Shown: positions 48,204 through 56,734 of the stretch, one piece after another
How positions within the stretch are numbered: position 1 is the first letter of the stretch
Layout: each line of letters opens with the position of its first letter
Source: Pseudobdellovibrionaceae bacterium
GTDB taxonomy: Bacteria > Bdellovibrionota > Bdellovibrionia > Bdellovibrionales > Bdellovibrionaceae
Direction: 5' to 3'
Assembly (NCBI GenBank): GCA_019637875.1
Contig: JAHBUW010000006.1
Coordinates: 1-64,000, forward strand
Length of the DNA: 64,000 bases
The notes under the pieces: model-generated
The model's database searches: none
Told to the model about the DNA's origin: nothing
What the model saw: the letters and a program-made list of their open reading frames with translations, nothing else
Translations under genes and position numbers: made by a program

Positions 48204-48903
48204 ATACATCTGGCTCCGCCTGCTCGCTTTGTGCGGTTTCTCACTGATCGTTTTCACGTTCCAGAACTGCGCGCCGGTCTTGGTCGTGGGCCTGAACGAG
48301 GGCGAAGTGGAACTGGCCAGCCAGCAGGGCACCGTGACTCCGCCCGAACTTCTGAAGACCACCTTCGAGCCCGTCTTGATGGACCGCTACGTGCTGCGCA
48401 CGTTCCTCGCCGACGTTTTCGGCCCGAGCGTCGAAACGCTTCCGAGCTTCGCCCTGACCGTGAACGCCATCGAGTACGGAAGTCCCTGCTCGATGTACGA
48501 GAACTATCTTTACGAGGTGTCGGCGGGCCGCGCGGCCTCGGCGAACGCGAACGAGATCTGCTCTTTGGGCGTGGCGAACTACACCTCGGCCCTCACCAAC
48601 CCGAAGGCGAGCGTCACGCGCCAAGCGGAACTGCCGCGCATCTGTTCGGACATCGTCCACAACGACGGCACTTATAATGCGGCGATCGCGAAACTCACCG
48701 ACCGAGGGACGGCCCTTCCGGACGTCAATAACGCGACATTGACGACGGCCTTTCATCTCTTTTATCGTGAGAAACCGGCACCTCAAGAATCACTCTTGGA
48801 CGCACTGAAACTCTTGTCGACCTCGGGAGCCCGCGTGAGCAAAGCCGACTGGCAAAACGTCCTTTACACCATTTGCGCTTCGGGGCACTGGCAGGTTCTT
48901 TGA
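48196..48903 (+). CDS. Lipoprotein with F-Q-N-C lipobox
   Basis: A 235-residue protein. The N-terminal hydrophobic segment ends F-T-F-Q-N-C-A-P; Cys24 is the likely lipidated residue, with Asn at -1 in place of the usual Gly/Ala/Ser. The mature part is mostly helical with four further Cys. Its start overlaps the Tat protein gene and its stop overlaps the cytochrome gene. It probably anchors part of this envelope system. Confidence 0.6.
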   Translation: MSKYIWLRLLALCGFSLIVFTFQNCAPVLVVGLNEGEVELASQQGTVTPPELLKTTFEPVLMDRYVLRTFLADVFGPSVETLPSFALTVNAIEYGSPCSMYENYLYEVSAGRAASANANEICSLGVANYTSALTNPKASVTRQAELPRICSDIVHNDGTYNAAIAKLTDRGTALPDVNNATLTTAFHLFYREKPAPQESLLDALKLLSTSGARVSKADWQNVLYTICASGHWQVL

Positions 48904-49493
48904 TGTGGAAGCGCCTCGGAAGCTTTCTTTTGGCCGTCGCTTTCGCGCTACCGCTGCAAGCGGATGACGGAAGCCTGCTACAGATCCAAAGTCTGTACGG
49001 GGCCAACGGCTGGGTTCCGGGTCAACTTCTGCCCTTTCGTGTGACCGGATCCGCCATCAGCCAGGGAAAATTCCGCGGCGTCAAAATCACGTCGGAAACC
49101 GGCGCCGACTGCCGCGTGATGCGCGACCCCTTCCTTCCGGAAATCTTTCTGCTGAAGTGTGCGGATACGGACAAACTCAGCGTCGAATTCGCGTTCGAGA
49201 TGGACGGTAGCGTTTACCGCCGCTCGATCGGCCCGATCGACGTGAAAGTTCCCGATCCGAACTTCATCGTCGATCCGAACCCCACGGGCCCGCCCATCAC
49301 GCAGGTGGGCCGCCAGCTTTACTCGAGCCATTGCGTGAGCTGCCACAACCCGCCGGCGTCGAAAAGCCGTCGCAGCGCCGCCACGATCAAAAGCGCGATC
49401 CAAACGAACGGTCAGATGATGGCGATCCCGTCACTCTCCACGTTGACCGCGGATGAACTGAACGCCATCGCCGCGTACCTGGGGACCTTATGA
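48903..49493 (+). CDS. Small exported cytochrome c
   Basis: A 196-residue protein from ATG 48903 (overlaps the previous stop by one base). Signal peptide ends near L-P-L-Q-A-D. A beta-rich middle domain (about 25-130) is followed by a cytochrome c domain: G-R-Q-L-Y-S-S-H-C-V-S-C-H-N (haem site C-x-x-C-H) and a distal Met in Q-M-M-A-I-P. C-terminal helix L-T-A-D-E-L-N-A-I-A-A-Y-L-G is typical. It could pass electrons to or from the upstream CxxCH protein. Confidence 0.8.
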   Translation: MWKRLGSFLLAVAFALPLQADDGSLLQIQSLYGANGWVPGQLLPFRVTGSAISQGKFRGVKITSETGADCRVMRDPFLPEIFLLKCADTDKLSVEFAFEMDGSVYRRSIGPIDVKVPDPNFIVDPNPTGPPITQVGRQLYSSHCVSCHNPPASKSRRSAATIKSAIQTNGQMMAIPSLSTLTADELNAIAAYLGTL

Positions 49494-49954
49494 TGCGGCG
49501 ACTGCTCCGGCGACTCCTGATGACCCTGCCGCTCGTTTTCGTCGCGCTGGCCTTCCAGAACTGCTCGGTCGTGGGCGAATCGTCGTTCACGTCGTCCTAC
49601 AACGATCCGAACGCGAGCTTCTTCAACTATCCGTACAAAGAGAAACCGGAATTTTTCTCGCACTACCAGCTCATGCGTTTAGAGAAAACAAGTGGCCTGC
49701 GTAAATGGCGCTTCTACGGCGCGATCAGCGCGGCCGAACCGGGCGTCGCCATCGTTTACAATCTGAAGTTGCTTTCAAAAGACGGGGTTTTACTTTGTCC
49801 CACGCAGGACGCGACGCTCGCGAGCGGCTCGGGCACGGTGGACTTCGAGTGCAGCTCTCCCCACGATCCCATGGACACGAAACTCGTATGGCGGATCACC
49901 ATCAACGGCAAAGACATCGAGCTCGTTCGCGAGCAAGCTTACGATGCGGAGTGA
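49490..49954 (+). CDS. Second F-Q-N-C lipoprotein
   Basis: A 154-residue protein beginning with a basic R-R-L-L-R-R-L-L start and a hydrophobic core ending A-F-Q-N-C-S; Cys25 is the probable lipidation site. The mature domain is beta-rich with a Cys pair (L-L-C-P and F-E-C-S) likely to form a disulfide. Last gene of the envelope cluster; ATGA overlap with the cytochrome gene. Confidence 0.6.
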   Translation: MMRRLLRRLLMTLPLVFVALAFQNCSVVGESSFTSSYNDPNASFFNYPYKEKPEFFSHYQLMRLEKTSGLRKWRFYGAISAAEPGVAIVYNLKLLSKDGVLLCPTQDATLASGSGTVDFECSSPHDPMDTKLVWRITINGKDIELVREQAYDAE

Positions 49955-49979
49955 GCGCGGGCGGCGCTGAAGTCGCCGC

Positions 49980-51227
49980 CTAGTTCTGTCCCGCGCGCTC
50001 GCCGCCCACGTAGTTTTTCGCGCGTTGCGGACACGGCCAGCGACCCTGCTCGCGCAGGCCCCAGCGGACCTCGGGGGCGTGCTCGGGTTCCGAGATGTGC
50101 AACGTCGTTTCGGTCAAGAACGCGCGGTTGAGGTCGTTCACGTTCGCCTTCACGCCCGGCAGGACTTCGAATTCCACCTTGCGGTTGAACTGCTCCATCC
50201 GCGAGGCCTCGTCGCGGCCCCAGTCATTGCCCATCGAGTTCACGTAGCGGATGGCGGCGTTGCGGAAGTACTGCAGTTCCACCTGCACCTTCACGTCGCG
50301 GGTGGGCGTCGAATAGGAGCTGTAGTCCCGCTCGTTCATGCACTGACCGGGATTGTAGTTTTCCTGATAGAACTTCCAACCCGTGACGACCGCCTTCGCG
50401 CGGTTCTGCACGACGATCGTGAGGTTCTCGAGATTGGCGCGGATTCCCTCTTCCGGGGTGGGCTCACGCGAACGGATACGCTGCTCGACCGCGCGCGCCC
50501 AGCGGTGCCACGCGCTGCCGTCACGGTAAGCGCGCGGACGCCACTCGCCGATCTGGAACTGCTCTTCGCTGTAGTTCGGGCGATCGGACGAATCCGGCCA
50601 GACCCAGGCGCGGTAACCGCCGTCACGCTCCATGGGCGTGAAGATGATGCCATTGCGCGGATCCAACGAGCGGATCGCGGCCGGAACCGTAGAGCTGATG
50701 AAACGGATGATCCCGTTCTCGCGCACGTTCTGTAAGTAGTAAACGTGACCCGCGCGGTAAGTCAGCGGCGTTTCGCTGTCGCCCTGCGGGTGCAGGAACA
50801 TCACGCCCGGGCGCAGAACGCCCGCGCGGATCGCGACGGGATAGGTGTCGTTGACGAGGCTTCGCGTATTCGTGGAGTTATTCACTTTCGCCATGAACCG
50901 GCGTACGCGCTTGACCGGATCTTTTTCGCCGTCGAACTCCGACGTCGCGTTCGTCATCGTCCCGTTCCAGGTTCGGAAACTCACGGGCAGGCGATTCTCG
51001 TAAGCGAAGATGATCCGCAACGCGTAGGCCGCGTCCGCGCAATCGGTGGGAATACGTCCCCAATCGCCGGTCGTCTTTTCGAAGATCTGTAGATCGAGGT
51101 TACGGATGAACTCGGCGAAGCGGCGCTCGTAAGCCTCGCTCCAGCGATTTTCGGTGGGCCAAACGTCTGCCCGCGCGTTCCACGCGCCGGCCATCACCAG
51201 CAAAAGGGCGCCGAATTTTTTTAGCAT
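49980..51227 (-). CDS. Secreted protein of unknown function, possible Cys peptidase fold
   Basis: A 415-residue protein from ATG 51227, giving a clean signal peptide (L-K-K-F-G-A-L-L-L-V-M-A-G-A-W, cut after A-R-A). T-D-C-A-D-A-A-Y-A-L-R near residue 45 and A-G-H-V-Y-Y-L near 155 have the spacing of a papain/NlpC-like Cys-His pair, but other motifs are missing. Contains several W-rich segments. Convergent with the lipoprotein cluster and 25 bases from its end. Confidence 0.5.
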   Translation of the reverse strand: MLKKFGALLLVMAGAWNARADVWPTENRWSEAYERRFAEFIRNLDLQIFEKTTGDWGRIPTDCADAAYALRIIFAYENRLPVSFRTWNGTMTNATSEFDGEKDPVKRVRRFMAKVNNSTNTRSLVNDTYPVAIRAGVLRPGVMFLHPQGDSETPLTYRAGHVYYLQNVRENGIIRFISSTVPAAIRSLDPRNGIIFTPMERDGGYRAWVWPDSSDRPNYSEEQFQIGEWRPRAYRDGSAWHRWARAVEQRIRSREPTPEEGIRANLENLTIVVQNRAKAVVTGWKFYQENYNPGQCMNERDYSSYSTPTRDVKVQVELQYFRNAAIRYVNSMGNDWGRDEASRMEQFNRKVEFEVLPGVKANVNDLNRAFLTETTLHISEPEHAPEVRWGLREQGRWPCPQRAKNYVGGERAGQN

Positions 51228-51418
51228 CCTGAGCCTCCGCCCCTTCCCAGTGCAAAGCCCGCACACGCCTAAGCCCGCGAGAGGACTCGGGGAAGCCTCG
51301 GAAATCGTCTAATTTCGAGACACCCCCTCCCAATTTGTGGCCCGCCAGGGCCAACGCCCGCGCCCCGGGGCACGGGCTTCGCTCCTGGCTGGCGTGGGCC
51401 TTGCTGATCGATTCCCCC

Positions 51419-52330
51419 ATGAAAACCGCGCGCGCCGCCCTCTTCGCCCTGGTTCTGCCTTTCGCTCTCGCCGCCTGCCAAGGCGACGTGAAGGTTCACG
51501 ACACGAAAACCGACGAGCCCTCGGCGAAACTCGTGCGCGGCAAAATCGACGACCGCATCTTCCGCTCGGCGGTCAGCCTGAAAATCCGAATTGCCAACGT
51601 CGGCACGCAAGTCTGCTCGGGCACGCTCATCGAAAAAGATCTCGTCCTGACCGCCGCCCACTGCGTGGACGGCTTGATCTCGCCGCTCGCCGGGGACGAG
51701 TTCAGCGCCTACGCGACCGCGCGGCTTCTGGACTACGGCGAGGGACGCGCGTTCATCGCGCACCCGAAGTACAAAGACGATCCCCGCCGCTTCGACCTCG
51801 CGCTGATCCGCCTGGAACTCAAATCCCCCGCCGACGGCCAGGGCGTGAGCGACGCGATCGAAATCCTGCGCGCGGAATTCAAAAACCCCGCGCGCATCGC
51901 CCGCGACTGGACACCGGACGCGAAACAAAATCTGCTGCTGACCGGTTCGGGCATCAAAGCCGGCTATCTCGAAGCGCCGTTCGAACCGCCGGTGGGTGAA
52001 GCCGGAAAATTCCAAGGCCGCACGCAGATCGACCGCGCGGGCACGTTGACCTCGATCTTCGACTTTTTCAAAACTTCGAGCTTCAAAGAGGGCGACCTGA
52101 TGGAGCTTTCGGCGAACGAAAGTTCACCCTGGCTGTGCGCGGGCGACTCGGGCGGCGGCCTGTACCTGGAGAACGCCGACGAGACGCTCACGATCGCGGG
52201 CGTGAACTCGCGCGCGAAGATCTACAACTTCCAGGGTAAAAATCTTTGCATGCCGTCGGGCATGATCATCACGCCGCTCGGCCCGCACTGGGGCTGGATC
52301 GAAGACGCGACCGCAAAGCTCCGGAAATAA
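51419..52330 (+). CDS. Trypsin-like serine protease lipoprotein
   Basis: A 303-residue protein. Signal peptide with lipobox L-A-A-C (C20). Chymotrypsin-fold triad: T-A-A-H-C (His), R-F-D-L-A-L-I (Asp) and C-A-G-D-S-G-G-G (Ser). The remaining Cys residues can form the usual disulfides. It would act as a membrane-tethered protease in the envelope. ATG 51419 follows a ribosome-site-poor GATTCCCCC; an upstream in-frame start would disrupt the signal peptide. Confidence 0.88.
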   Translation: MKTARAALFALVLPFALAACQGDVKVHDTKTDEPSAKLVRGKIDDRIFRSAVSLKIRIANVGTQVCSGTLIEKDLVLTAAHCVDGLISPLAGDEFSAYATARLLDYGEGRAFIAHPKYKDDPRRFDLALIRLELKSPADGQGVSDAIEILRAEFKNPARIARDWTPDAKQNLLLTGSGIKAGYLEAPFEPPVGEAGKFQGRTQIDRAGTLTSIFDFFKTSSFKEGDLMELSANESSPWLCAGDSGGGLYLENADETLTIAGVNSRAKIYNFQGKNLCMPSGMIITPLGPHWGWIEDATAKLRK

Positions 52331-52335
52331 AAAAA

Positions 52336-52369
52336 GGACCGTTGTCGTCGGCAAGAAGACAACCGGTCC
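52336..52369 (-). terminator. Terminator hairpin between convergent genes
   Basis: GGACC-GTTGTC (52336-52346) pairs with GACAACCGGTCC (52358-52369) with one unpaired G. The A-run at 52329-52335 gives a U-tract for transcripts coming from the right (- strand). It also lies five bases past the stop of the + strand protease gene. Confidence 0.65.
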
Positions 52370-52627
52370 CGTGAATTCGGCTTTTGACTTCTGGCTTGCC
52401 ATCTTGCGATGAGATCCGGAAGGCTCGGCCGTCTATTCCGTGTGATTCCGTGGGTTTCATGCCGTGGAACCTGTTTATGAACGTTCTCTTGTGCTCTCCC
52501 TGAACTCTCTGAGCTAGAAAGTTTTGGATCGTCACAACCCCTTCCGGAGTTGCCGTAACGCTCACGCCCGATCACAAGAGCATTCCCCGTGCCGCGTGAA
52601 CCTTCGGGTTTTGTCCCCGAATCCGGG
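52370..52627. other. Intergenic stretch without supported genes
   Basis: About 260 bases between the hairpin and the end of the amidohydrolase gene. Open frames on the - strand here are short and lack ribosome sites. A small C-C-C-G/C-G-G-G hairpin near 52615 is weak. Probably 3' untranslated sequence. Confidence 0.4.
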
Positions 52628-53434
52628 TCATTTCAGGAGACGCGGAAGCCCCTCGTGGACCTTTTTCAGCGCATTGGCCAATTTCACCTGGGTCGGCGAG
52701 AACACGTCGGGGCGAATGTGTTTGGTTTCCTCATCCATATAAAGCCCGCGGTTGAGTTCGACCTGGACCGTATGCCGACCGTCGCGTGGTGCGCCGTACT
52801 GTTCGGAGACCCGACCGCCGAAGTAAGGCCAGTTGTAGCCGACCTTGAAACCCGCTTTGACGTAGGAGGTGATCACGAGATCCACGAAGTCCGGATCGGC
52901 GCTCAGTCCCTTGCAGTCGCTGACCACGATGTCCGCACGACGCTCGCCGGGATCGCGGTGCTGATGGGTCCCCAGCGACGGCATCGAGTGCAGATCCAAA
53001 TGATAAACGTGCTTCGCGCCTTCGTTTTGGAATTCTTGATAGAGATTCCGCACACTTTGGTGGAAAGGCTCATAAACGAGTTGAACCATCTCTTCATGCA
53101 GTTTGAGCGGCATGGGCTGCGGCATCAAATTCACTTCGGTCGTCGTGATGACCCAGTGAAAGCCCCGCGCGTTCGCGCCCGGAGGAAGTTTCGCGCCGAC
53201 GACCGAGCTTTGATCGATGTCCTCGGGAATGCGGTTCAAATCCGCCGCGTAACGGTGCCAGTCCGTTTTCACGTACGGCAGCTTCAACTCCGCGAGCGTG
53301 GGCTCGTACAAGCGGTCGATGTAACGATCGACGTCGCACATCAGGATCTTTTCATCCAAAGATTGAAGCCACGTGCAGGCCTCGGGCACTTTCTCGCCCG
53401 AGTGCGGAATGGTCGCGAAAAACGGCAAACGCAT
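52628..53434 (-). CDS. N-formylglutamate amidohydrolase family protein
   Basis: A 268-residue protein. A-T-I-P-H-S-G-E at the N-terminus, D-V-D-R-Y-I-D-R-L-Y near 35, Y-H-L-D-L-H-S-M (metal-binding, about 147-154) and V-Q-V-E-L-N-R near 233 are the family hallmarks. It hydrolyses N-formylglutamate or a related N-acyl amino acid at the end of histidine breakdown. ATG 53434 is chosen; the alternative at 53452 adds six residues. No hut genes are nearby. Confidence 0.82.
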   Translation of the reverse strand: MRLPFFATIPHSGEKVPEACTWLQSLDEKILMCDVDRYIDRLYEPTLAELKLPYVKTDWHRYAADLNRIPEDIDQSSVVGAKLPPGANARGFHWVITTTEVNLMPQPMPLKLHEEMVQLVYEPFHQSVRNLYQEFQNEGAKHVYHLDLHSMPSLGTHQHRDPGERRADIVVSDCKGLSADPDFVDLVITSYVKAGFKVGYNWPYFGGRVSEQYGAPRDGRHTVQVELNRGLYMDEETKHIRPDVFSPTQVKLANALKKVHEGLPRLLK

Positions 53435-53560
53435 ACTCGCAGTCTGCCCCATCCGGCCTTTGGCGACAAGGGAAGAGCGGCGCGGCCCCCTCTGACACCT
53501 TGACGGGTGGACGTCCCTCACCCCCATAATAAGATTTGTCCCATCAATTCAGGAGGACGC

Positions 53561-54157
53561 GTGGCCAAGATCTACACCCGAACCGGCGATGGTGGAAAAA
53601 CCCGATTGGTCGGCGGAAGTCAGGTCGCGAAATCCGACGCGCGCCTCGAGGCTTACGGGGACGTCGACGAGCTGAACTCGGTCCTGGGAGTTTGCCTGGC
53701 GCTCGGTCGCGCGCACGAGGGCGCGGTGCTTCTGCACCGTCCCGCCTACACGACGTTTCTGGAAGACCTCCCCCGCCTGCAGAATCATTTGTTTTTCATC
53801 GGCAGCCTTCTCGCCTGCGAAGACGACGAGCTGCGCCCGAAGCTGCCGCCGCTTCCCACAGGCGCGGTGAAAGCCCTCGAGGCCCGGATCGACGAGTGGA
53901 CCGGTCACTTGGCGCCGCTCCGTGAGTTCATCCTGCCCGGCGGTCATCTGCTGGCGAGTCACCTGCACGTCGCGCGCACCGTCTGCCGCCGCACGGAACG
54001 CGCGACCGCGCGCCTGCTCGAAAGCCTGCCCCCCGGCGCGCACGCGGAAGAGATGATCTACCTCAATCGCCTGAGCGACTACCTGTTCACCGCCGCCCGT
54101 TTCGTCAATTCGTGCCTGGGCGAAGTCGATCAGGTGTGGCGGAAGGACGTGACGTGA
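53561..54157 (+). CDS. Cob(I)alamin adenosyltransferase, PduO type
   Basis: A 198-residue protein with a GTG start at 53561 behind AGGAGG. The N-terminal K-I-Y-T-R-T-G-D-G-G-K-T binds ATP; Y-G-D-V-D-E-L-N-S, R-R-T-E-R and Y-L-N-R-L-S-D-Y-L-F are the remaining family signatures. It makes adenosylcobalamin from cob(I)alamin and ATP. It overlaps the next gene by 4 nt. Confidence 0.93.
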   Translation: MAKIYTRTGDGGKTRLVGGSQVAKSDARLEAYGDVDELNSVLGVCLALGRAHEGAVLLHRPAYTTFLEDLPRLQNHLFFIGSLLACEDDELRPKLPPLPTGAVKALEARIDEWTGHLAPLREFILPGGHLLASHLHVARTVCRRTERATARLLESLPPGAHAEEMIYLNRLSDYLFTAARFVNSCLGEVDQVWRKDVT

Positions 54158-55284
54158 TTCTTGAAGTCGCCTCGCCCGCGAACGACAAAGAGGTCCGCGC
54201 TTTCTTCGAGCAGTTCTCGCTGAAAGGATACCTGGAGGTGCGCCCTTCGCGCCCCCAAGGTTTTTCGCGCCCCTACCAGGTGCACTCGGACGATTGGCGC
54301 ACTTACCTTTTGCGCAGCGACGAGGGCGAGATCCAGGCGATCGCGAGCTTCGTGTTCCGCCGCGCGCTTTTGGGGGACCGCATCCGGCGCGTCGCCTGGG
54401 CGACGGATCTGCGGGTCGCGCCGCAAAGAAAAGCGATTCTGGAATGGAGTCAGAACTTCCTGCCCGTCATCCGCGAAATCTACGAGCAGGAAAAAGTCGA
54501 AACGATCTTCAGCACGATCAACCGGGCGGACCCCGCGCTGCAGAACGTGTTTCTGCGACCGCGCTCGGCGAAGCGGAGCTGGCCCCGTTATCACCTGTAC
54601 CGCAAATTCGATCTGGTCACGCTGCACGGACGTTTTCCGTGGGCGCAGCCGAAGCTTCCGCACATCCGCATCACCCGCGCGGACAACTCCATGAAGGCGG
54701 ATCTGATCGCGTACCTGCAAAGTCGTTCGCAGTACCGACCCTTCGCTTCGATCTGGGATATGGAAAGTTTCGACGAGCGCTTACGCCGCATGCCGGGCAT
54801 GAAGCTCGAGGATTTTTTCCTCGCCCTCGACAACAAAAACCAGATCATCGGCTGCATGGGGAACTGGAGCGCCGAAGCGATCCAAGAGCTGCGCCCTTTG
54901 ACTTACGGACTGCGCGCGCACAACTTCCGTCAGTTCTTGAAGTTCGGTCGTTTCCTGGGCTGGACGCGGCCCTTGACGAAACCCGTACGCTCGACCGGCT
55001 TCGAGGCGCCGCTCCACTTCCGTTATCTGGTGTATCCGTTCGCCTCGAACGAGGACGTCTTCGACTCGCTCTTGACTGCGGTCTATGAAAACGTCAATCC
55101 GGATGAGTTTCTGATGTACGCGCGGGCCGAGCAGGATTTCCGCCGCAATCCCCCGAAGGGCTGGATCGCGGCCGAGATGCCTTACTCTCTCTATTGTTTG
55201 GTGCCGCCGGAGATGCCGACGCCCGACTTCCTGGATCCCCGCAACAAAGAAAACCCCGAGATCGAAGCTTTCCTCTCACTTTAA
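54154..55284 (+). CDS. GNAT-like acyltransferase family protein
   Basis: A 376-residue protein from GTG 54154 (GTGA overlap). The N-terminal half resembles an acetyltransferase fold: I-A-S-F-V-F-R-R-A-L-L-G, then A-T-D-L-R-V-A-P-Q-R-K-A near 85-97 in the place of motif A, and a long helix after it. The C-terminal half repeats a similar strand/helix pattern (F-F-L-A-L-D-N-K-N-Q-I-I-G-C-M). Possibly two GNAT units in tandem. Substrate unknown; coupling to the adenosyltransferase is probably incidental. Confidence 0.5.
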   Translation: MILEVASPANDKEVRAFFEQFSLKGYLEVRPSRPQGFSRPYQVHSDDWRTYLLRSDEGEIQAIASFVFRRALLGDRIRRVAWATDLRVAPQRKAILEWSQNFLPVIREIYEQEKVETIFSTINRADPALQNVFLRPRSAKRSWPRYHLYRKFDLVTLHGRFPWAQPKLPHIRITRADNSMKADLIAYLQSRSQYRPFASIWDMESFDERLRRMPGMKLEDFFLALDNKNQIIGCMGNWSAEAIQELRPLTYGLRAHNFRQFLKFGRFLGWTRPLTKPVRSTGFEAPLHFRYLVYPFASNEDVFDSLLTAVYENVNPDEFLMYARAEQDFRRNPPKGWIAAEMPYSLYCLVPPEMPTPDFLDPRNKENPEIEAFLSL

Positions 55285-56451
55285 GGCGCGCAAAAGTTCG
55301 CGCGCGATCTTCGCGTGCGCGCCCGGGCCGGGATGGAAGCAGTCGTTGGCCAGGTCACCCTTCGCGAACCGCGGCGCACGATTTTCATCACGCACTTCGA
55401 ACGACCAGCCCGAGGTTTCGGGCAATTGCGCGACGACTTCGCGCCAAACTTCGATTTGCTCGTTCTGGAATGCGCGGATTTTTTGGATCGTGGCGGCGTT
55501 ATGACGGCTGGTCGGCACGATCGACCGGCACATGCTGACCAAGGTCTCTTGCATCTTCGTGCCTAAACTGGTGATCGCCGCGCGGTTTTCACGGATTTCG
55601 CCGCAGGCGATCCGGCCACGGCCTTGGAAATCCACTTCCTGCGCGAGCAGATTTTCATTGGTCAGAATCTGCGGCACATCGAGCGGCGCCGTGATCACGA
55701 CCCGGGTCCCGAGCTTCGGGTGCGGGCGGTAGCCGCTGATCAGACCGTGCAGCTGCCGATGAACTTCGGCACGGAATTGGGCGCGGAAAGCCTCGAGAGA
55801 ACCTTGCAGCTCGTCGCCGCACAGGTCATTGGCGGTAAACGAGATCAAAAGCAGCGACGGCATGGACGGCGACACTTCCCGCAAACGTTCGGCTTGCTCT
55901 AAAATCGCGCCGACCCGGCGGCCGTCCTGCGCGGTCAAAACGATGCGTTCGGCCGGGACGCCCAAGCCCCGCGCCAACAAATACCCGAACGAATACTCCG
56001 GGATATCCAGACGCAGGCTTCCTTTGGCTTCAAGATTTTTTTCGTAACGTCGGCCGTCTTTGACGGCCTCTTGAAACTCGGCCTGCGAGTAAACGACGCG
56101 CACGAGCGGCGACAACCGCTCCTGATCGGCGATGCCGAAGTCCGCAAGCCCCGGAACCCGCGCGGGATCGGCGATCTGCACGGTCCGGCGCGACTCGCCG
56201 AGGAAGTTCGCGATGAGTTTTCCGAGCGACCAGAAGTTCGGATCCAGATCCAAACTCGTCGCCGCGCCCGTGATCCCGCTATCGCCGATCAGGCCCACCC
56301 AGGGCTCTTGATCCGAGATGCCCGCGCGAATTCGCGCTTCATCGCGCGCGATCGACAGCGCGTGGTGATGTGCGGAGCCGCCCGCCACGGGTTCGCCCTG
56401 CGCGAAACTCAAAACGCCCACCATTCCCAAAACAAAAATTCCAATTTTCAT
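55276..56451 (-). CDS. Exported SGNH/GDSL-family hydrolase
   Basis: A 391-residue protein from ATG 56451 with a signal peptide ending near S-F-A-Q-G. Block I G-L-I-G-D-S-G (Ser nucleophile, about 54), block III F-T-A-N-D-L (Asn, about 205) and a C-terminal D-C-F-H-P (Asp/His) fit an SGNH esterase/lipase of the longer phospholipase-like kind. It overlaps the 3' end of the acyltransferase gene by 9 nt on the opposite strand. Confidence 0.75.
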   Translation of the reverse strand: MKIGIFVLGMVGVLSFAQGEPVAGGSAHHHALSIARDEARIRAGISDQEPWVGLIGDSGITGAATSLDLDPNFWSLGKLIANFLGESRRTVQIADPARVPGLADFGIADQERLSPLVRVVYSQAEFQEAVKDGRRYEKNLEAKGSLRLDIPEYSFGYLLARGLGVPAERIVLTAQDGRRVGAILEQAERLREVSPSMPSLLLISFTANDLCGDELQGSLEAFRAQFRAEVHRQLHGLISGYRPHPKLGTRVVITAPLDVPQILTNENLLAQEVDFQGRGRIACGEIRENRAAITSLGTKMQETLVSMCRSIVPTSRHNAATIQKIRAFQNEQIEVWREVVAQLPETSGWSFEVRDENRAPRFAKGDLANDCFHPGPGAHAKIARELLRALK

Positions 56452-56734
56452 CTTGCGCGCGTGAAGAGCAAAGCCCGCGCCGAACGAAACACCGAACACG
56501 GCTCACCGGGTGCCCTCTTCGTGAAAGAGCTTCCCGTCCGACTGAAAGTTGGACAGCGATTATGTAACGCGACCTGGACTTTTCCGAGTGCCCGCGCCCC
56601 GACCTCGGTCCCTGGTCCACGGACTTTTTGCTGACCCCCGGAAGCTTCCCACTTTAGACTGGTTGGGAATTGGATTTTCAACAGATATCGCGAGTTTGTC
56701 TCGCGGTGGTGACCGCGGAAGCTCAGGAGTCCGA

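Noticed and set aside
46380-48362. 660-residue - strand frame opposite the DUF1501-like gene
   Set aside because: Arg/Asp/His/Val-rich sequence typical of antisense frames in GC-rich DNA; the + strand gene has a Tat signal and conserved motifs.
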